NCBI GenBank assembly: GCA_002007745.1
Contig: CP019882.1
Span: forward strand, 930,001 to 994,000
DNA length: 64,000 nt
Source of the DNA: Mycolicibacterium litorale
Lineage (GTDB): Bacteria > Actinomycetota > Actinomycetes > Mycobacteriales > Mycobacteriaceae
Direction of reading: 5' to 3'
Shown: positions 43,801 through 52,094 of the stretch, piece by piece
Layout of the letters: each line of letters starts with the position of its first letter
How positions within the stretch are numbered: position 1 is the first letter of the stretch
Translations under genes and position numbers: made by a program
The notes under the pieces: generated by a model
What the model was told of the DNA's origin: nothing
Seen by the model: the letters and a program-made list of their open reading frames with translations, nothing else
The model's database searches: none

Positions 43801-44638
43801 CCATCCGGGTCGTGGAGCTCTCATCGAGCTCCACGACCTCGCCGCGGGACCGCAAAAAGTCACTGAACGACTTGAAGCCCAACGACTTTTCCGAGAACGA
43901 CGGATCCATCCGCTTCATCTGGGCCTTGACCGCCGAGTTGTGCAGCCACTCGGCGTCGTCCTTCTCCAGCCCGATCTGCAGGGCCCGCCGTAACAGCGCG
44001 GTCGCGGCCGTCTGCGGGTCGGGCGGCTCCGGCTCACTGGACTTCACCCGCCGTGTTCGCTTGGCGGGCTCGGCCACCCCGGTCGGCTCGAACACCGGCA
44101 CACCCGGTAGCGCGTCGTAGATGACGAACTCGTCGCAGGCTGCCGCCAGCGAGCGGCTCGACGATCCGGCAACCCCGATACCGACCACATACCGACCCAG
44201 TCGCTTGCATCGCTGCGCGAGCGGAATGTAGTCGGAGTCGCCGGCGACGATCACCACATGCGTCAGGTCGGGTAGCCGGAACATGTCTTCGACCGCGTCG
44301 ACCGCGAGCCGGATGTCGGCGGCGTTCTTGCCGTAGGCCGCCGCCGGGAACAACTGCACCAGATCGACCGCCCGGCCCACCAGCTGTTCGCGGTATTCGG
44401 CGTTGACATCGGCTGACCAGTCGGCGTAGGCGCGGGTGAGCACCACCGTCCCGAACGAGGACGCGAAGTCGAGGATCGCGCCCACGTCAACCCGGGCCCG
44501 GGCCAGCTTGGGCTGCTCCAAACCTTTGGCCTTGTCCCGTTGAAAAGAGTTGCGGCCGTTCACCTGGTCGTAGCGAGAGATGACGATGTTGTCGAAGTCG
44601 AGATACACCGCGACACGGGCAGCACCGGGTTCGGTCAT
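43787..44638 (-). CDS. NYN-domain (LabA/DUF88-like) protein, putative ribonuclease
   Basis: 283 residues. NYN domain with the acidic metal-binding residues of the PIN/FLAP-like fold: RVAVYLDFDNIVISRYDQ, ADIRLAVDAVEDMFRLPDL and HVVIVAGDSDYIPLAQRCK. The C-terminal part (from about 210) has ALLRRALQIGLEKDDAEWLH and SFSEKSLGFKSFSDFLRSRG, resembling an OST-HTH/LOTUS module that binds RNA. Start ATG 44638. Such proteins are predicted RNA-degrading or RNA-binding factors. A perfect hairpin lies inside the last codons. Confidence 0.88.
   Translation of the reverse strand: MTEPGAARVAVYLDFDNIVISRYDQVNGRNSFQRDKAKGLEQPKLARARVDVGAILDFASSFGTVVLTRAYADWSADVNAEYREQLVGRAVDLVQLFPAAAYGKNAADIRLAVDAVEDMFRLPDLTHVVIVAGDSDYIPLAQRCKRLGRYVVGIGVAGSSSRSLAAACDEFVIYDALPGVPVFEPTGVAEPAKRTRRVKSSEPEPPDPQTAATALLRRALQIGLEKDDAEWLHNSAVKAQMKRMDPSFSEKSLGFKSFSDFLRSRGEVVELDESSTTRMVKLR
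43808..43838. terminator. Hairpin inside the 3' end of the NYN gene, possible terminator for the exported-protein gene
   Basis: GGTCGTGGAGCT (43808-43819) and AGCTCCACGACC (43827-43838) form a perfect 12-bp stem with a seven-base loop. It starts seven bases after the plus-strand stop at 43800 and lies in NYN coding sequence. No T-run follows. Confidence 0.45.
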
Positions 44639-44786
44639 GTGCTGAAGTCTTGTCCATGTTGTGACGCGGCGCGCACCTTTGCCCGAACACGACGCTGCGG
44701 CGATACGTCTATGCTTCAAGGGCCCGACGCTTCGTCGGTCTCCCGGCAACAGTGGCCGACCTCGTATTTCGTATGGAGTGAATTAG

Positions 44787-46043
44787 GTGACCTTCAGTCG
44801 TCGTGCCCGTGGTGCGTGCCTCGGCGTCGTGCTGGCGGTACTGGCCGTTCTGGGCGGTGTCGTCGTCTCCACGGCGCCGCGCTGCCCGGAACACTGCCGC
44901 ACCGAGGCCGCCGCCCGTGACCCGCAGCCGGCGCCCTCCAAAGACCCCGCCTCGGTCACCCTCACCCCCGCTGACGGAGCCACCGACGTCGACCCGCTCA
45001 CCGGGATCAAGGCTGTCGCCCAGACCGGCATGCTGACCCACGTCACGATGGTCAACGACGCCGGTAAGTCCGTGCCCGGGGTGGTCACCCCTGATTTCAA
45101 GACCTGGAAGCCGACCGTGCCGCTGGGCTACGGGCGCACCTACACCTTGACGGTCGACGCGCGCGGGCCTGGCGGCGTTCCATCGACGCTGAACTCGACC
45201 TTCCAGACCCTGGTGCCGAGCGACCAGACCCAGGTGTATCTGACCGCGCCCGGTGGCCAACCGCTGGACGGCGCGAAGCTGGGGATCGGTACCGTCGTCG
45301 TCGCGCACTTCGACGAGCCGATCGGCGACCAGGCCGCCGCCGAACGCCGGCTGTCGGTCACCACCAATCCGCCGGTGCGCGGGTCCTGGTACTGGGTCGA
45401 CGACCAGAACGCCCATTGGCGGCCGGAAAAGTACTACACCCCAGGCACTTCGGTGACTGTGCGCGCTGACATCTACGGCGTTCCGCTCGGGGACGGACTC
45501 TACGGCCAGCAGGACTCCACGGCCACGTTCACCATCGGCGATGCCCACGTGTCGGTCGCAGACGACACCACCAAGCAGGTCAGCGTCTACGACAACGGCA
45601 AGCTGGTCCGTACCATGCCGACCTCGATGGGCATGGGCGGCACCGAGACGATCGGCGGGCAGACGTTGTCCTTCTGGACGCCGCCCGGGGTTTACACCGT
45701 GATGGACAAGGCCAACCCGGTGATCATGGACTCCTCCACCTACGGCTTGCCGATCAACTCTCGGCTCGGCTACCGCGAGAGCATCCCGTACGCCACCCGG
45801 ATCAGCACCGACGGTATCTACCTGCACCAGCTGAACTCGACGATCTGGGCGCAGGGCAACACTAACGTCTCGCATGGCTGCCTGAACCTCAGCAGCGACA
45901 ACGCGGCATGGTTCTACGACTTCTCCCAGCCCGGTGATGTCGTGGAGGTCCGCAACACCGGCGGGCCGCCACTTCAGGTCACCCAGAACGGCGACTGGAC
46001 GTTGGCGTGGAGTGACTGGCTCAAGGGCAGCGCGCTGCGCTAA
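44787..46043 (+). CDS. L,D-transpeptidase 1 (LdtMt2/LdtB-like, with Ig-like domains)
   Basis: 418 residues from GTG 44787. Cross-links peptidoglycan stems 3-3 outside the membrane. N-terminal anchor (ACLGVVLAVLAVLGGVVVST) followed by the Cys pair RCPEHC, two Ig-like domains (residues 50-260), then a YkuD catalytic domain with IMDSSTYGLP and the nucleophile motif SHGCLNLSSDNAAWFYD, and a short C-terminal domain ending WLKGSALR. Size and plan match M. tuberculosis Rv2518c, but the anchor is a membrane helix rather than a clear lipobox. A close paralogue follows immediately. Confidence 0.92.
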   Translation: MTFSRRARGACLGVVLAVLAVLGGVVVSTAPRCPEHCRTEAAARDPQPAPSKDPASVTLTPADGATDVDPLTGIKAVAQTGMLTHVTMVNDAGKSVPGVVTPDFKTWKPTVPLGYGRTYTLTVDARGPGGVPSTLNSTFQTLVPSDQTQVYLTAPGGQPLDGAKLGIGTVVVAHFDEPIGDQAAAERRLSVTTNPPVRGSWYWVDDQNAHWRPEKYYTPGTSVTVRADIYGVPLGDGLYGQQDSTATFTIGDAHVSVADDTTKQVSVYDNGKLVRTMPTSMGMGGTETIGGQTLSFWTPPGVYTVMDKANPVIMDSSTYGLPINSRLGYRESIPYATRISTDGIYLHQLNSTIWAQGNTNVSHGCLNLSSDNAAWFYDFSQPGDVVEVRNTGGPPLQVTQNGDWTLAWSDWLKGSALR

Positions 46044-46217
46044 CCCCCGGTCTGAAACGCCCGAAAATGAGAAACGGCTAATTTAGAAGTATTTGCTGCA
46101 GGTCGGTGGCGGGCCGCCCGTCAACGAGGCGCAACGGGGCACCGGGGACGTCTATGATTTCAGGCGTCAATGGTGACGCCGGCATCTCATCGTCGACTAG
46201 TTCTGGAGTGATTTTCG

Positions 46218-47486
46218 GTGGCCTTTTCCCGTCGTGTCCGCACGGCAGGCATAGTCGTGGCGGTTCTGCTCCTCGGCGTGCTGGTGAGCGACGTCGCCGG
46301 ACTGCCCGGCTGCCGGGGCGGCTGCAAGACGGCCACCGCCACCGCTCAGGTGCAACTGCCCCCGGCGCCGCCGGCACCACCGCTGCTGGGCGTCGCGCCG
46401 GCGAATGGTTCCGCCGACTTGAGTCCGCGCAGCCGAGTCGCCGCCAACGTCGTCGCCGGAAGCTTGACCAACGTGTCGCTGGTCGACGACTACGGCAACA
46501 CCATCGCCGGGGCATTGTCACCCGACCGGACCTCATGGCAGCCGACCGAGCCGCTGAAGTACGGCCGCACCTACACGATGCAGGTCGCCAGCCAGAGCTC
46601 CGATGGCGTGCCACTGGCGCGGACCACCACCTTCGGTACGGCGGCTCCGGACTACCTCACCCAGGTGTATCTGGAGACCCCCGGCGGGCTGCCGATCCAC
46701 GACGACATCCGCTACGGCATCGGCACCATCATCGCGGCGCGGTTCGACGAGGCGATCACCGACAAGGCTGCCGCCGAACGCAGCCTCGTGGTCACGACCA
46801 ATCCGCCGGTGAACGGCTCCTGGTACTGGGTGGACGACCGCACCGCGCACTGGCGACCAGAGAAGTACTACGCGCCGGGTACGACCGTCACCGTCGCGGC
46901 CAACATCTTCGGCGCGCGACTCGGTGACGGGCTCTACGGCCAGGAGAACGCCACGGCCACCATGACCATCGGCGATGCGCACGTTTCGGTCGCCGACGAC
47001 AAGACCAAAACCGTCAGTGTGTTCGACAACGGCAAGCTGGTGCGCGCCATGCCGACATCGATGGGCAAGGGTGGCTTCGAAACGATTGCAGGGCGGACGT
47101 TTTCGTTCTGGACGCCACCAGGGGTGTACACCGTGATCGACAAGGCCGAGTCGGTGACCATGGACTCGTCGACCTACGGACTGCCGGTCGACTCCTCGAT
47201 GGGCTACAAGCTGAAGATCCCGTACGCCACGCGCATCAGCACCGACGGTATCTATCTGCACCAGCTCAATGCCACGGTGTGGGCGCAGGGCAACACCAAC
47301 ACCTCGCACGGTTGCTTGAACCTCGGCGGCGAGAATGCGGCGTGGTTTTACGACTTCTCCCAGCCCGGTGACGTTGTCGAGGTCCGCAACACCGGCGGCC
47401 CGGGACTGCAGATCTGGCAGAACGGTGACTGGAGCCTGCCGTGGGGTGAGTGGCTCAAAGGCAGTGCACTGACCCTCAAGCCGTAA
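46218..47486 (+). CDS. L,D-transpeptidase 2 (tandem paralogue)
   Basis: 422 residues from GTG 46218. The same domain plan as the preceding gene: anchor (AGIVVAVLLLGVLVSDVAGL) with GCRGGC after it, two Ig-like domains, YkuD domain with MDSSTYGLPVDSSMGYKLKI, TNTSHGCLNLGGENAAWF and a C-terminal cap ending GSALTLKP. Long stretches are identical or nearly so to copy 1, so it is a local duplication with N-terminal divergence. Genes are 174 bases apart, same strand. Confidence 0.92.
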   Translation: MAFSRRVRTAGIVVAVLLLGVLVSDVAGLPGCRGGCKTATATAQVQLPPAPPAPPLLGVAPANGSADLSPRSRVAANVVAGSLTNVSLVDDYGNTIAGALSPDRTSWQPTEPLKYGRTYTMQVASQSSDGVPLARTTTFGTAAPDYLTQVYLETPGGLPIHDDIRYGIGTIIAARFDEAITDKAAAERSLVVTTNPPVNGSWYWVDDRTAHWRPEKYYAPGTTVTVAANIFGARLGDGLYGQENATATMTIGDAHVSVADDKTKTVSVFDNGKLVRAMPTSMGKGGFETIAGRTFSFWTPPGVYTVIDKAESVTMDSSTYGLPVDSSMGYKLKIPYATRISTDGIYLHQLNATVWAQGNTNTSHGCLNLGGENAAWFYDFSQPGDVVEVRNTGGPGLQIWQNGDWSLPWGEWLKGSALTLKP

Positions 47487-47592
47487 GCAAGGGTTCGGTC
47501 GGCAATACGGCGTCTGCTTGCCTGAGGGCTCTCCGGCTGTGTCGTGCTGTGACCCCGCGTCCTCGAACGCGCCACGTCACCCCAGCCCCATA

Positions 47593-47608
47593 TGTGATGT
47601 GGCTCACA
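47593..47608. promoter_or_regulatory. CRP-type binding site upstream of the UsfY-like gene
   Basis: TGTGATGTGGCTCACA matches the consensus TGTGA-N6-TCACA exactly. It lies 44 bases upstream of ATG 47652. Confidence 0.7.
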
Positions 47609-47651
47609 GCGGCGTACTGTGGGGTCTATCTCCGTCAGAAGGGAGATCGCG

Positions 47652-47963
47652 ATGAAGGGTGCATATCGCGATCCGGTGGATCATTCTCGAACAACTCAAC
47701 CCCACGCCGGTGAGTCCTTCACGGACACACTGTGGCTACCGGGGCTGCTGCTCATTGCCCTTGGTGTAGTGGGCATAGCGGGAACCGTTGCGGCCCTTGC
47801 CTACAACCATCATGAACTGTTGATGATGTTTGTCGCGGTGGCGGCCGGCCTGTTGATCGCAGGCGGGCTGGCCATCATGGTGGAACACCACCGGGTGCAA
47901 CGTGTGGAACGCCAGTGGCTTGCCGAGCATCCGGACCACTGGCAGAACCACAACCCCATCTAG
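47652..47963 (+). CDS. UsfY-like small membrane protein
   Basis: 103 residues from ATG 47652, with GAAGGGAGATCGCG upstream. AYRDPVDHSRTTQPHAGESF at the N-terminus is nearly the M. tuberculosis UsfY start. Two membrane helices follow (LPGLLLIALGVVGIAGTVAA and MMFVAVAAGLLIAGGLAIMV), then a short cytoplasmic tail HPDHWQNHNPI. UsfY is encoded beside usfX-sigF in tubercle bacilli and is of unknown function. Here no sigF or anti-sigma gene is adjacent, so this is an orphan member. A CRP-type site precedes it. Confidence 0.75.
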   Translation: MKGAYRDPVDHSRTTQPHAGESFTDTLWLPGLLLIALGVVGIAGTVAALAYNHHELLMMFVAVAAGLLIAGGLAIMVEHHRVQRVERQWLAEHPDHWQNHNPI

Positions 47964-48336
47964 CTCGCGGCGCGCCGCGCCCGATGGTGGCTGCGAGGAT
48001 TGCAGGCAGCCAGGTTCGACCCATTTTGCTGTCAATTTCCTGTGCGTTAATTTGCCCTGGTCACAACTGAGCATCTATTCGCTGAGGCACGTTTACTTCC
48101 CTTAGCGGTCTGATCAGGCCTTATGCCTGTCTTTCCGGTGCTGTCCGGCGGCGTGCCACCGGGTTTCCTGGCAATCCCCTAATCCCCTAATGGGCATTGC
48201 TGGGTGACCCCGGTACCGCGTGACTCGGCTAGGGGACCGCGCCCCGTTCCGGGTCGTCGGTGTCGTCCCTACCGTGGCAAGTAATCACCGGACGGGGCCG
48301 GAGATCGAACGTTCCGCACCGAGAAAGGAACTACTG
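47964..48336. other. Intergenic region and probable promoter of the IniB-like gene
   Basis: 373 bases without a gene. It holds AT-richer sequence near 48010-48110, GGTCTGATCAGGCC near 48107, and a short direct repeat AATCCCCT-AATCCCCT-AATGGG at 48172-48193. The open frame upstream of ATG 48337 has no coding character. Confidence 0.5.
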
Positions 48337-51027
48337 ATGGACTCCCTCCTGCAATTCATCCTGGACCTGTTCAACAACGAGTCCGCGGCGCAAACATTCG
48401 TCGCCGATCCGAACGCGGCGCTGGCCAATGCAGGGCTGGCCGGGGTCAGCCCGGAGCAGATTCAGTCGGTCGCCGCCTCGGCAGCGCCGGGTCTCGAGCT
48501 CGCTGGCGGCGATCCGGTGTCCGGGCTGGCGCAGGCCGTGTCTGACCAATTCGGCTTTGCACCAGCGGAAAGTGTTTCCCCGGTCGCCTTTTCGGCCCCC
48601 GTCGAAGGAGGCGCGGACGTGCTCAGCAATGCGGCGCTGGACCTGGGGGCTGACGGCGGTTCTGCCGTCGCCGCCGGATTGGGCGATGGCATCGGGATCG
48701 GTCTGGGCGAAGGCATCGGGGCCGGCATCGGGGCCGGCCTCGGCGCGGCACTTGGCGGCGGCGCTGAATTGGGCGGCCAAACCGGCCTCGGCTTGGGCGC
48801 CGGGCTCGGGGGCGGATTCAACGCGGGCCTGGGCGCCGAAGTGGGCGTGGGCGGTGAGATCGGCGGTGGTGCTGAGCTCGGTGGCCAGAGCGGTGTCGGC
48901 TTGGGCACGGGCATTGGCTTCGGTGGCGGTGCTGAAGTTGGTGGTGGTTTTGAGCTCGGCGGTGGGTTCGATGGCGGGCTCGGTGTCGGGTCGGGTGTCG
49001 GCTTGGGCACGGGCTTGGGTGCCGGTGGGGGTGCTGAAGTTGGTGGTGGTTTTGGTGCCGGTTTTGGTGGTGAGTTCGGGGCTGGCGGTGAGCTCGGTGG
49101 TCAGAGCGGTGTTGGTTTGGGTACGGGCGTTGGCTTCGGTGGTGGCGCCGAGGTCGGTGGTGGTTTTGAGCTCGGCGGTGGTTTTGATGGTGGTCTCGGT
49201 GTCGGGTCGGGTGTCGGCTTGGGCACGGGCTTGGGTGCCGGTGGGGGTGCTGAAGTTGGTGGTGGTTTTGGTGCCGGTTTTGGTGGTGAGTTCGGGGCTG
49301 GTGGTGAGCTCGGTGGTCAGAGCGGTGTTGGTTTGGGTACGGGCGTTGGCTTCGGTGGTGGCGCCGAGGTCGGTGGTGGCGCCGAGTTGGGCGGTCATGC
49401 CGGTGTAGGGGGTGGTGCGGGTTTCGGTGGTGGTGCCGAAGTCGGCGGTGGTTTTGATGGTGGTCTCGGTGTCGGGTCGGGTGTTGGCCTGGGCACGGGC
49501 TTGGGTGCCGGTGGGGGTGCTGAAGTTGGTGGTGGTTTTGGTGCCGGTTTTGGTGGTGAGTTCGGGGCTGGTGGTGAGCTCGGTGGTCAGAGCGGTGTTG
49601 GTTTGGGTACGGGCGTTGGCTTCGGTGGTGGCGCCGAGGTCGGTGGTGGCGCCGAGTTGGGCGGTCATGCCGGTGCGGGGGTTGGCTCGGGTATCGGAGC
49701 GGGCCTTGGCGGTGGTGCCGAAGTCGGCGGCGGCTTCAACGGGGGCGTAGGCGCCGGGCTCGGTGGCGGTGCGGGCGCAGGCGCCGGCGGCGGCACACAA
49801 CTCGGCGCTGGCGGGCACGGGAGCTTCGGCGCCCACGGCGGCGGACAACTCGGCGGCGGTGCGCAGATCGGCGACCGCGCTCGTATCACCGACGCGAACG
49901 ACCTCGACACCGATCGCCGACTGACAGCCAACGGTGCCGTCAATGCCGGCGGCGGTGGTACCACCAGCGTCGGAAGTGGGCTCAGCGCACAGGAAAACGC
50001 GAACTTCAGCAGCACGTCCAACGTCGGCTTCAACAGCCCGCTGGGCGGAGCCAGCATCGGCAACCAGACCGCCGCGGCGGGTGGCGGAACGATCGGGCTC
50101 GGCGGCGGAGGGCTGAGTGCCGCCGGCAACACCGCGGCCAGCAGCGCGACCGCTGCCGGTCTGGCGAGCCCGCTCGGTGGCGCGACGCTGAGCGCTCAGA
50201 CCGCGGCGAGCAACACGGCTGCGGTGAGCTTCCTACACGACGATGGCGCTGCCCTCGGTGGCCACACCAATCTGGGCGGAAGCTTCGGCGGCCAGACCAA
50301 TGCCGCGGCCGCTCCTCCGGTTGCCGAGGCAACTGCCGGTGGCCACTCCGCCATCAGTGCGGGAGCGGGTGCGAGTTCCGCAATCGGTGCCAACGCCGAT
50401 TTTCTTGGCCGCGAGGCGAACACCCTCGGTGTGCACAGTGGAGTTCAGGCGGCCGGCTCGGCCACGGGCGCGGCTTCCACGGGTAACACGACACCGGGTC
50501 ACACGACAGTGGAAGCAAACACCGGGCTCCACAGCGGGTTTGGTGCTCAAAGTGACATCTTGGGCCACGACACCGCTGCGCTCGGTGGACACACCAGCGT
50601 CAACACCGGGGCTGCCGGATCCATCGCGGGCAGCGGGCCGGCGCACGGTTCACCGGTCATCCCGACGTCGGGCAGCGTGATCCACACCGGTGCCAGTACG
50701 GCGGCCGGCGGCGAGGTCACCACCGGCGCCCCGGGCGGGTCGGTGATCACCGGCGTGCAGGGCAACGCCAACGCCGGCGGTGCGACTTCGACCGGCACCA
50801 GCCACGCTGCGCCGACGGTCGACCAGCATTCAACCCTCGACGCGTCCAGTCACGCCGCCGCAACGGTGACACCGGATCACTCGACGTATGACCCGTCTGC
50901 CCATGCATCGACCGACTACTCGAGTCACTCGTTGTTCGACACCAGCCACGATGAGTCCGCCTCGCACGCCGCGGCGAGCACGGATCTGTCGTCGCACAAC
51001 CAGCTCGATCACCACGCGGGCTTCTGA
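48337..51027 (+). CDS. IniB-like Gly-rich protein
   Basis: 896 residues from ATG 48337, after GAGAAAGGAA. The N-terminal 70 residues match IniB (MDSLLQFILDLFNNESAAQT, GVSPEQIQSVAASAAPGLEL, GDPVSGLAQAVS). Residues about 110-570 are Gly-rich with GGGAEVGGGF, GELGGQSGVGLGTG and similar units, then a Ser/Thr/Ala/Gly region, and a His/Ser-rich tail (SSHSLFDTSHDESASHAAAS) ending DHHAGF. IniB is the isoniazid-inducible first product of iniBAC in M. tuberculosis; iniA and iniC are absent here and a LysR gene follows. It is almost twice the size of IniB, owing to internal duplication. Cell-envelope location is inferred. Confidence 0.82.
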   Translation: MDSLLQFILDLFNNESAAQTFVADPNAALANAGLAGVSPEQIQSVAASAAPGLELAGGDPVSGLAQAVSDQFGFAPAESVSPVAFSAPVEGGADVLSNAALDLGADGGSAVAAGLGDGIGIGLGEGIGAGIGAGLGAALGGGAELGGQTGLGLGAGLGGGFNAGLGAEVGVGGEIGGGAELGGQSGVGLGTGIGFGGGAEVGGGFELGGGFDGGLGVGSGVGLGTGLGAGGGAEVGGGFGAGFGGEFGAGGELGGQSGVGLGTGVGFGGGAEVGGGFELGGGFDGGLGVGSGVGLGTGLGAGGGAEVGGGFGAGFGGEFGAGGELGGQSGVGLGTGVGFGGGAEVGGGAELGGHAGVGGGAGFGGGAEVGGGFDGGLGVGSGVGLGTGLGAGGGAEVGGGFGAGFGGEFGAGGELGGQSGVGLGTGVGFGGGAEVGGGAELGGHAGAGVGSGIGAGLGGGAEVGGGFNGGVGAGLGGGAGAGAGGGTQLGAGGHGSFGAHGGGQLGGGAQIGDRARITDANDLDTDRRLTANGAVNAGGGGTTSVGSGLSAQENANFSSTSNVGFNSPLGGASIGNQTAAAGGGTIGLGGGGLSAAGNTAASSATAAGLASPLGGATLSAQTAASNTAAVSFLHDDGAALGGHTNLGGSFGGQTNAAAAPPVAEATAGGHSAISAGAGASSAIGANADFLGREANTLGVHSGVQAAGSATGAASTGNTTPGHTTVEANTGLHSGFGAQSDILGHDTAALGGHTSVNTGAAGSIAGSGPAHGSPVIPTSGSVIHTGASTAAGGEVTTGAPGGSVITGVQGNANAGGATSTGTSHAAPTVDQHSTLDASSHAAATVTPDHSTYDPSAHASTDYSSHSLFDTSHDESASHAAASTDLSSHNQLDHHAGF
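48979..49675 (+). repeat. Three near-identical 185-bp repeats within the IniB-like gene
   Basis: Copies at 48979-49163, 49195-49379 and 49465-49649 are almost base-for-base identical; copies 2 and 3 share a further 26 bases. Spacing is 216 and 270 bases, multiples of 3, so the frame is kept. This stretch uses GGT glycine codons heavily, unlike GGC-rich flanks. Confidence 0.9.
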
Positions 51028-51049
51028 GCCGCGAAGGCCCGACACAGGT

Positions 51050-51075
51050 CGGCGGGGACCGCATGGTCCCCGCCG
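51050..51075 (+). terminator. Hairpin after the IniB-like gene
   Basis: CGGCGGGGACC and GGTCCCCGCCG form a perfect 11-bp stem around GCAT, 23 bases after the stop. No clear T-run follows, so termination strength is uncertain. Confidence 0.6.
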
Positions 51076-51110
51076 ATGTATCTGTGTAGGAAGGACTTTG
51101 GGGCTGATCT

Positions 51111-52013
51111 TCACCGACCTGTGCGTTGGACGTGGTCGTGCACGCAACGAATGAACGCATCGCACGCGGCCGACCGGACGGTGCGGCCGGGTGCGACCAG
51201 GTTGACCTGGCGGTGCAGATTGGCGCCCGCCACCGGACGCAGCACCAGCGACGGGTCGCCACCGGCGCGGGCGGCAGCCACCGACTCGGGCAGCAGCGCA
51301 ACCCCAAGGTCGTTGCGGACGAACTGGATCACCTCGTCGACCCGGGTCACCTCGAAGGCGACCCGTCTGGGCACGCCGGTGAACCCCCGGTCGGTCTCGT
51401 GACGCAGGCCGTAGCCGGACGGGAAGTCGATGAACGGCAGCTCGGCCAGCTCGCTGAGTTGCAGAGACGGCTTTGCGACAAGGGGATGTGCGGCCGACAG
51501 CACGGCGATGAGCGGTTCGTTGAAGAGTTCGGTGTGGGTGAGCCGCCCGCCCGCGGCGGCCACGTTCGATCCCACGATGGCGACATCGAGTTTTCGGTCC
51601 CGAATCGCGTCGATCAACAGGTCGCTGCCGCCGCTGCGCAGGGTGACGCTGACGTCGGGATACCGGGCGTGAAAGGTCGCCATCATCGCGGCGACGTCGA
51701 GGCTGTCCGGAGGCACCTCCATCATTCCCACCGTCAGCCGTCCGCCGATGGTTCCGCTCAACGCCTGGGCGTCGACCATGATTCGGTCGATTCCGGACAG
51801 CACCTGGTGGATCAGGGGCATCAACGCCTCACCGTCTGAGGTCAGCGATACCGAGCGGGTGGTGCGTTCGAAGAGTTGCACGCCGAGTTCGCCCTCCAGC
51901 TTGCGGATCTGCTGGCTCAGGGCGGATTGGACGACGAACGCGCTCTCGGCAGCCTTGGTGAAACTGCGGGCTTCGGCCAGCGCGGCGACGTAGCGCAACT
52001 GTTGCAGGTTCAT
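51111..52013 (-). CDS. LysR-family transcriptional regulator
   Basis: 300 residues. N-terminal winged helix (NLQQLRYVAALAEARSFTKA, QSALSQQIRKLEGELGVQLF), C-terminal effector domain from residue 90. ATG 52013 is chosen over 52022. It is divergent from a PHP-domain gene and a sulfonate-type ABC operon, the usual arrangement for a LysR activator of that cluster. A T-N11-A-like palindrome lies between them. The co-inducer is unknown. Confidence 0.92.
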   Translation of the reverse strand: MNLQQLRYVAALAEARSFTKAAESAFVVQSALSQQIRKLEGELGVQLFERTTRSVSLTSDGEALMPLIHQVLSGIDRIMVDAQALSGTIGGRLTVGMMEVPPDSLDVAAMMATFHARYPDVSVTLRSGGSDLLIDAIRDRKLDVAIVGSNVAAAGGRLTHTELFNEPLIAVLSAAHPLVAKPSLQLSELAELPFIDFPSGYGLRHETDRGFTGVPRRVAFEVTRVDEVIQFVRNDLGVALLPESVAAARAGGDPSLVLRPVAGANLHRQVNLVAPGRTVRSAACDAFIRCVHDHVQRTGR

Positions 52014-52031
52014 CGATGCCAATCACTAGAA

Positions 52032-52048
52032 ATGATGAATTGCATCAT
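52032..52048. promoter_or_regulatory. LysR-type operator in the divergent promoter
   Basis: ATGATG-AATTG-CATCAT is a perfect interrupted palindrome. It sits 18 bases upstream of the LysR ATG and ahead of the PHP gene's GTG 52095, where a LysR dimer would control both. Confidence 0.65.
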
Positions 52049-52094
52049 ATCTATGAACTGGACTGGTAGGTGCCTGCGCGTCAAACTTGGACTC

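Noticed and set aside
48979..49675. CRISPR-like repetition
   Set aside because: Repeats are long, in frame, Gly-coding and without short unique spacers; no cas genes.
48331..49848. 505-residue open frame antisense to the IniB-like gene (Thr-rich)
   Set aside because: Mirror of the repeat-rich Gly codons; no start signals, and IniB homology fixes the plus strand.
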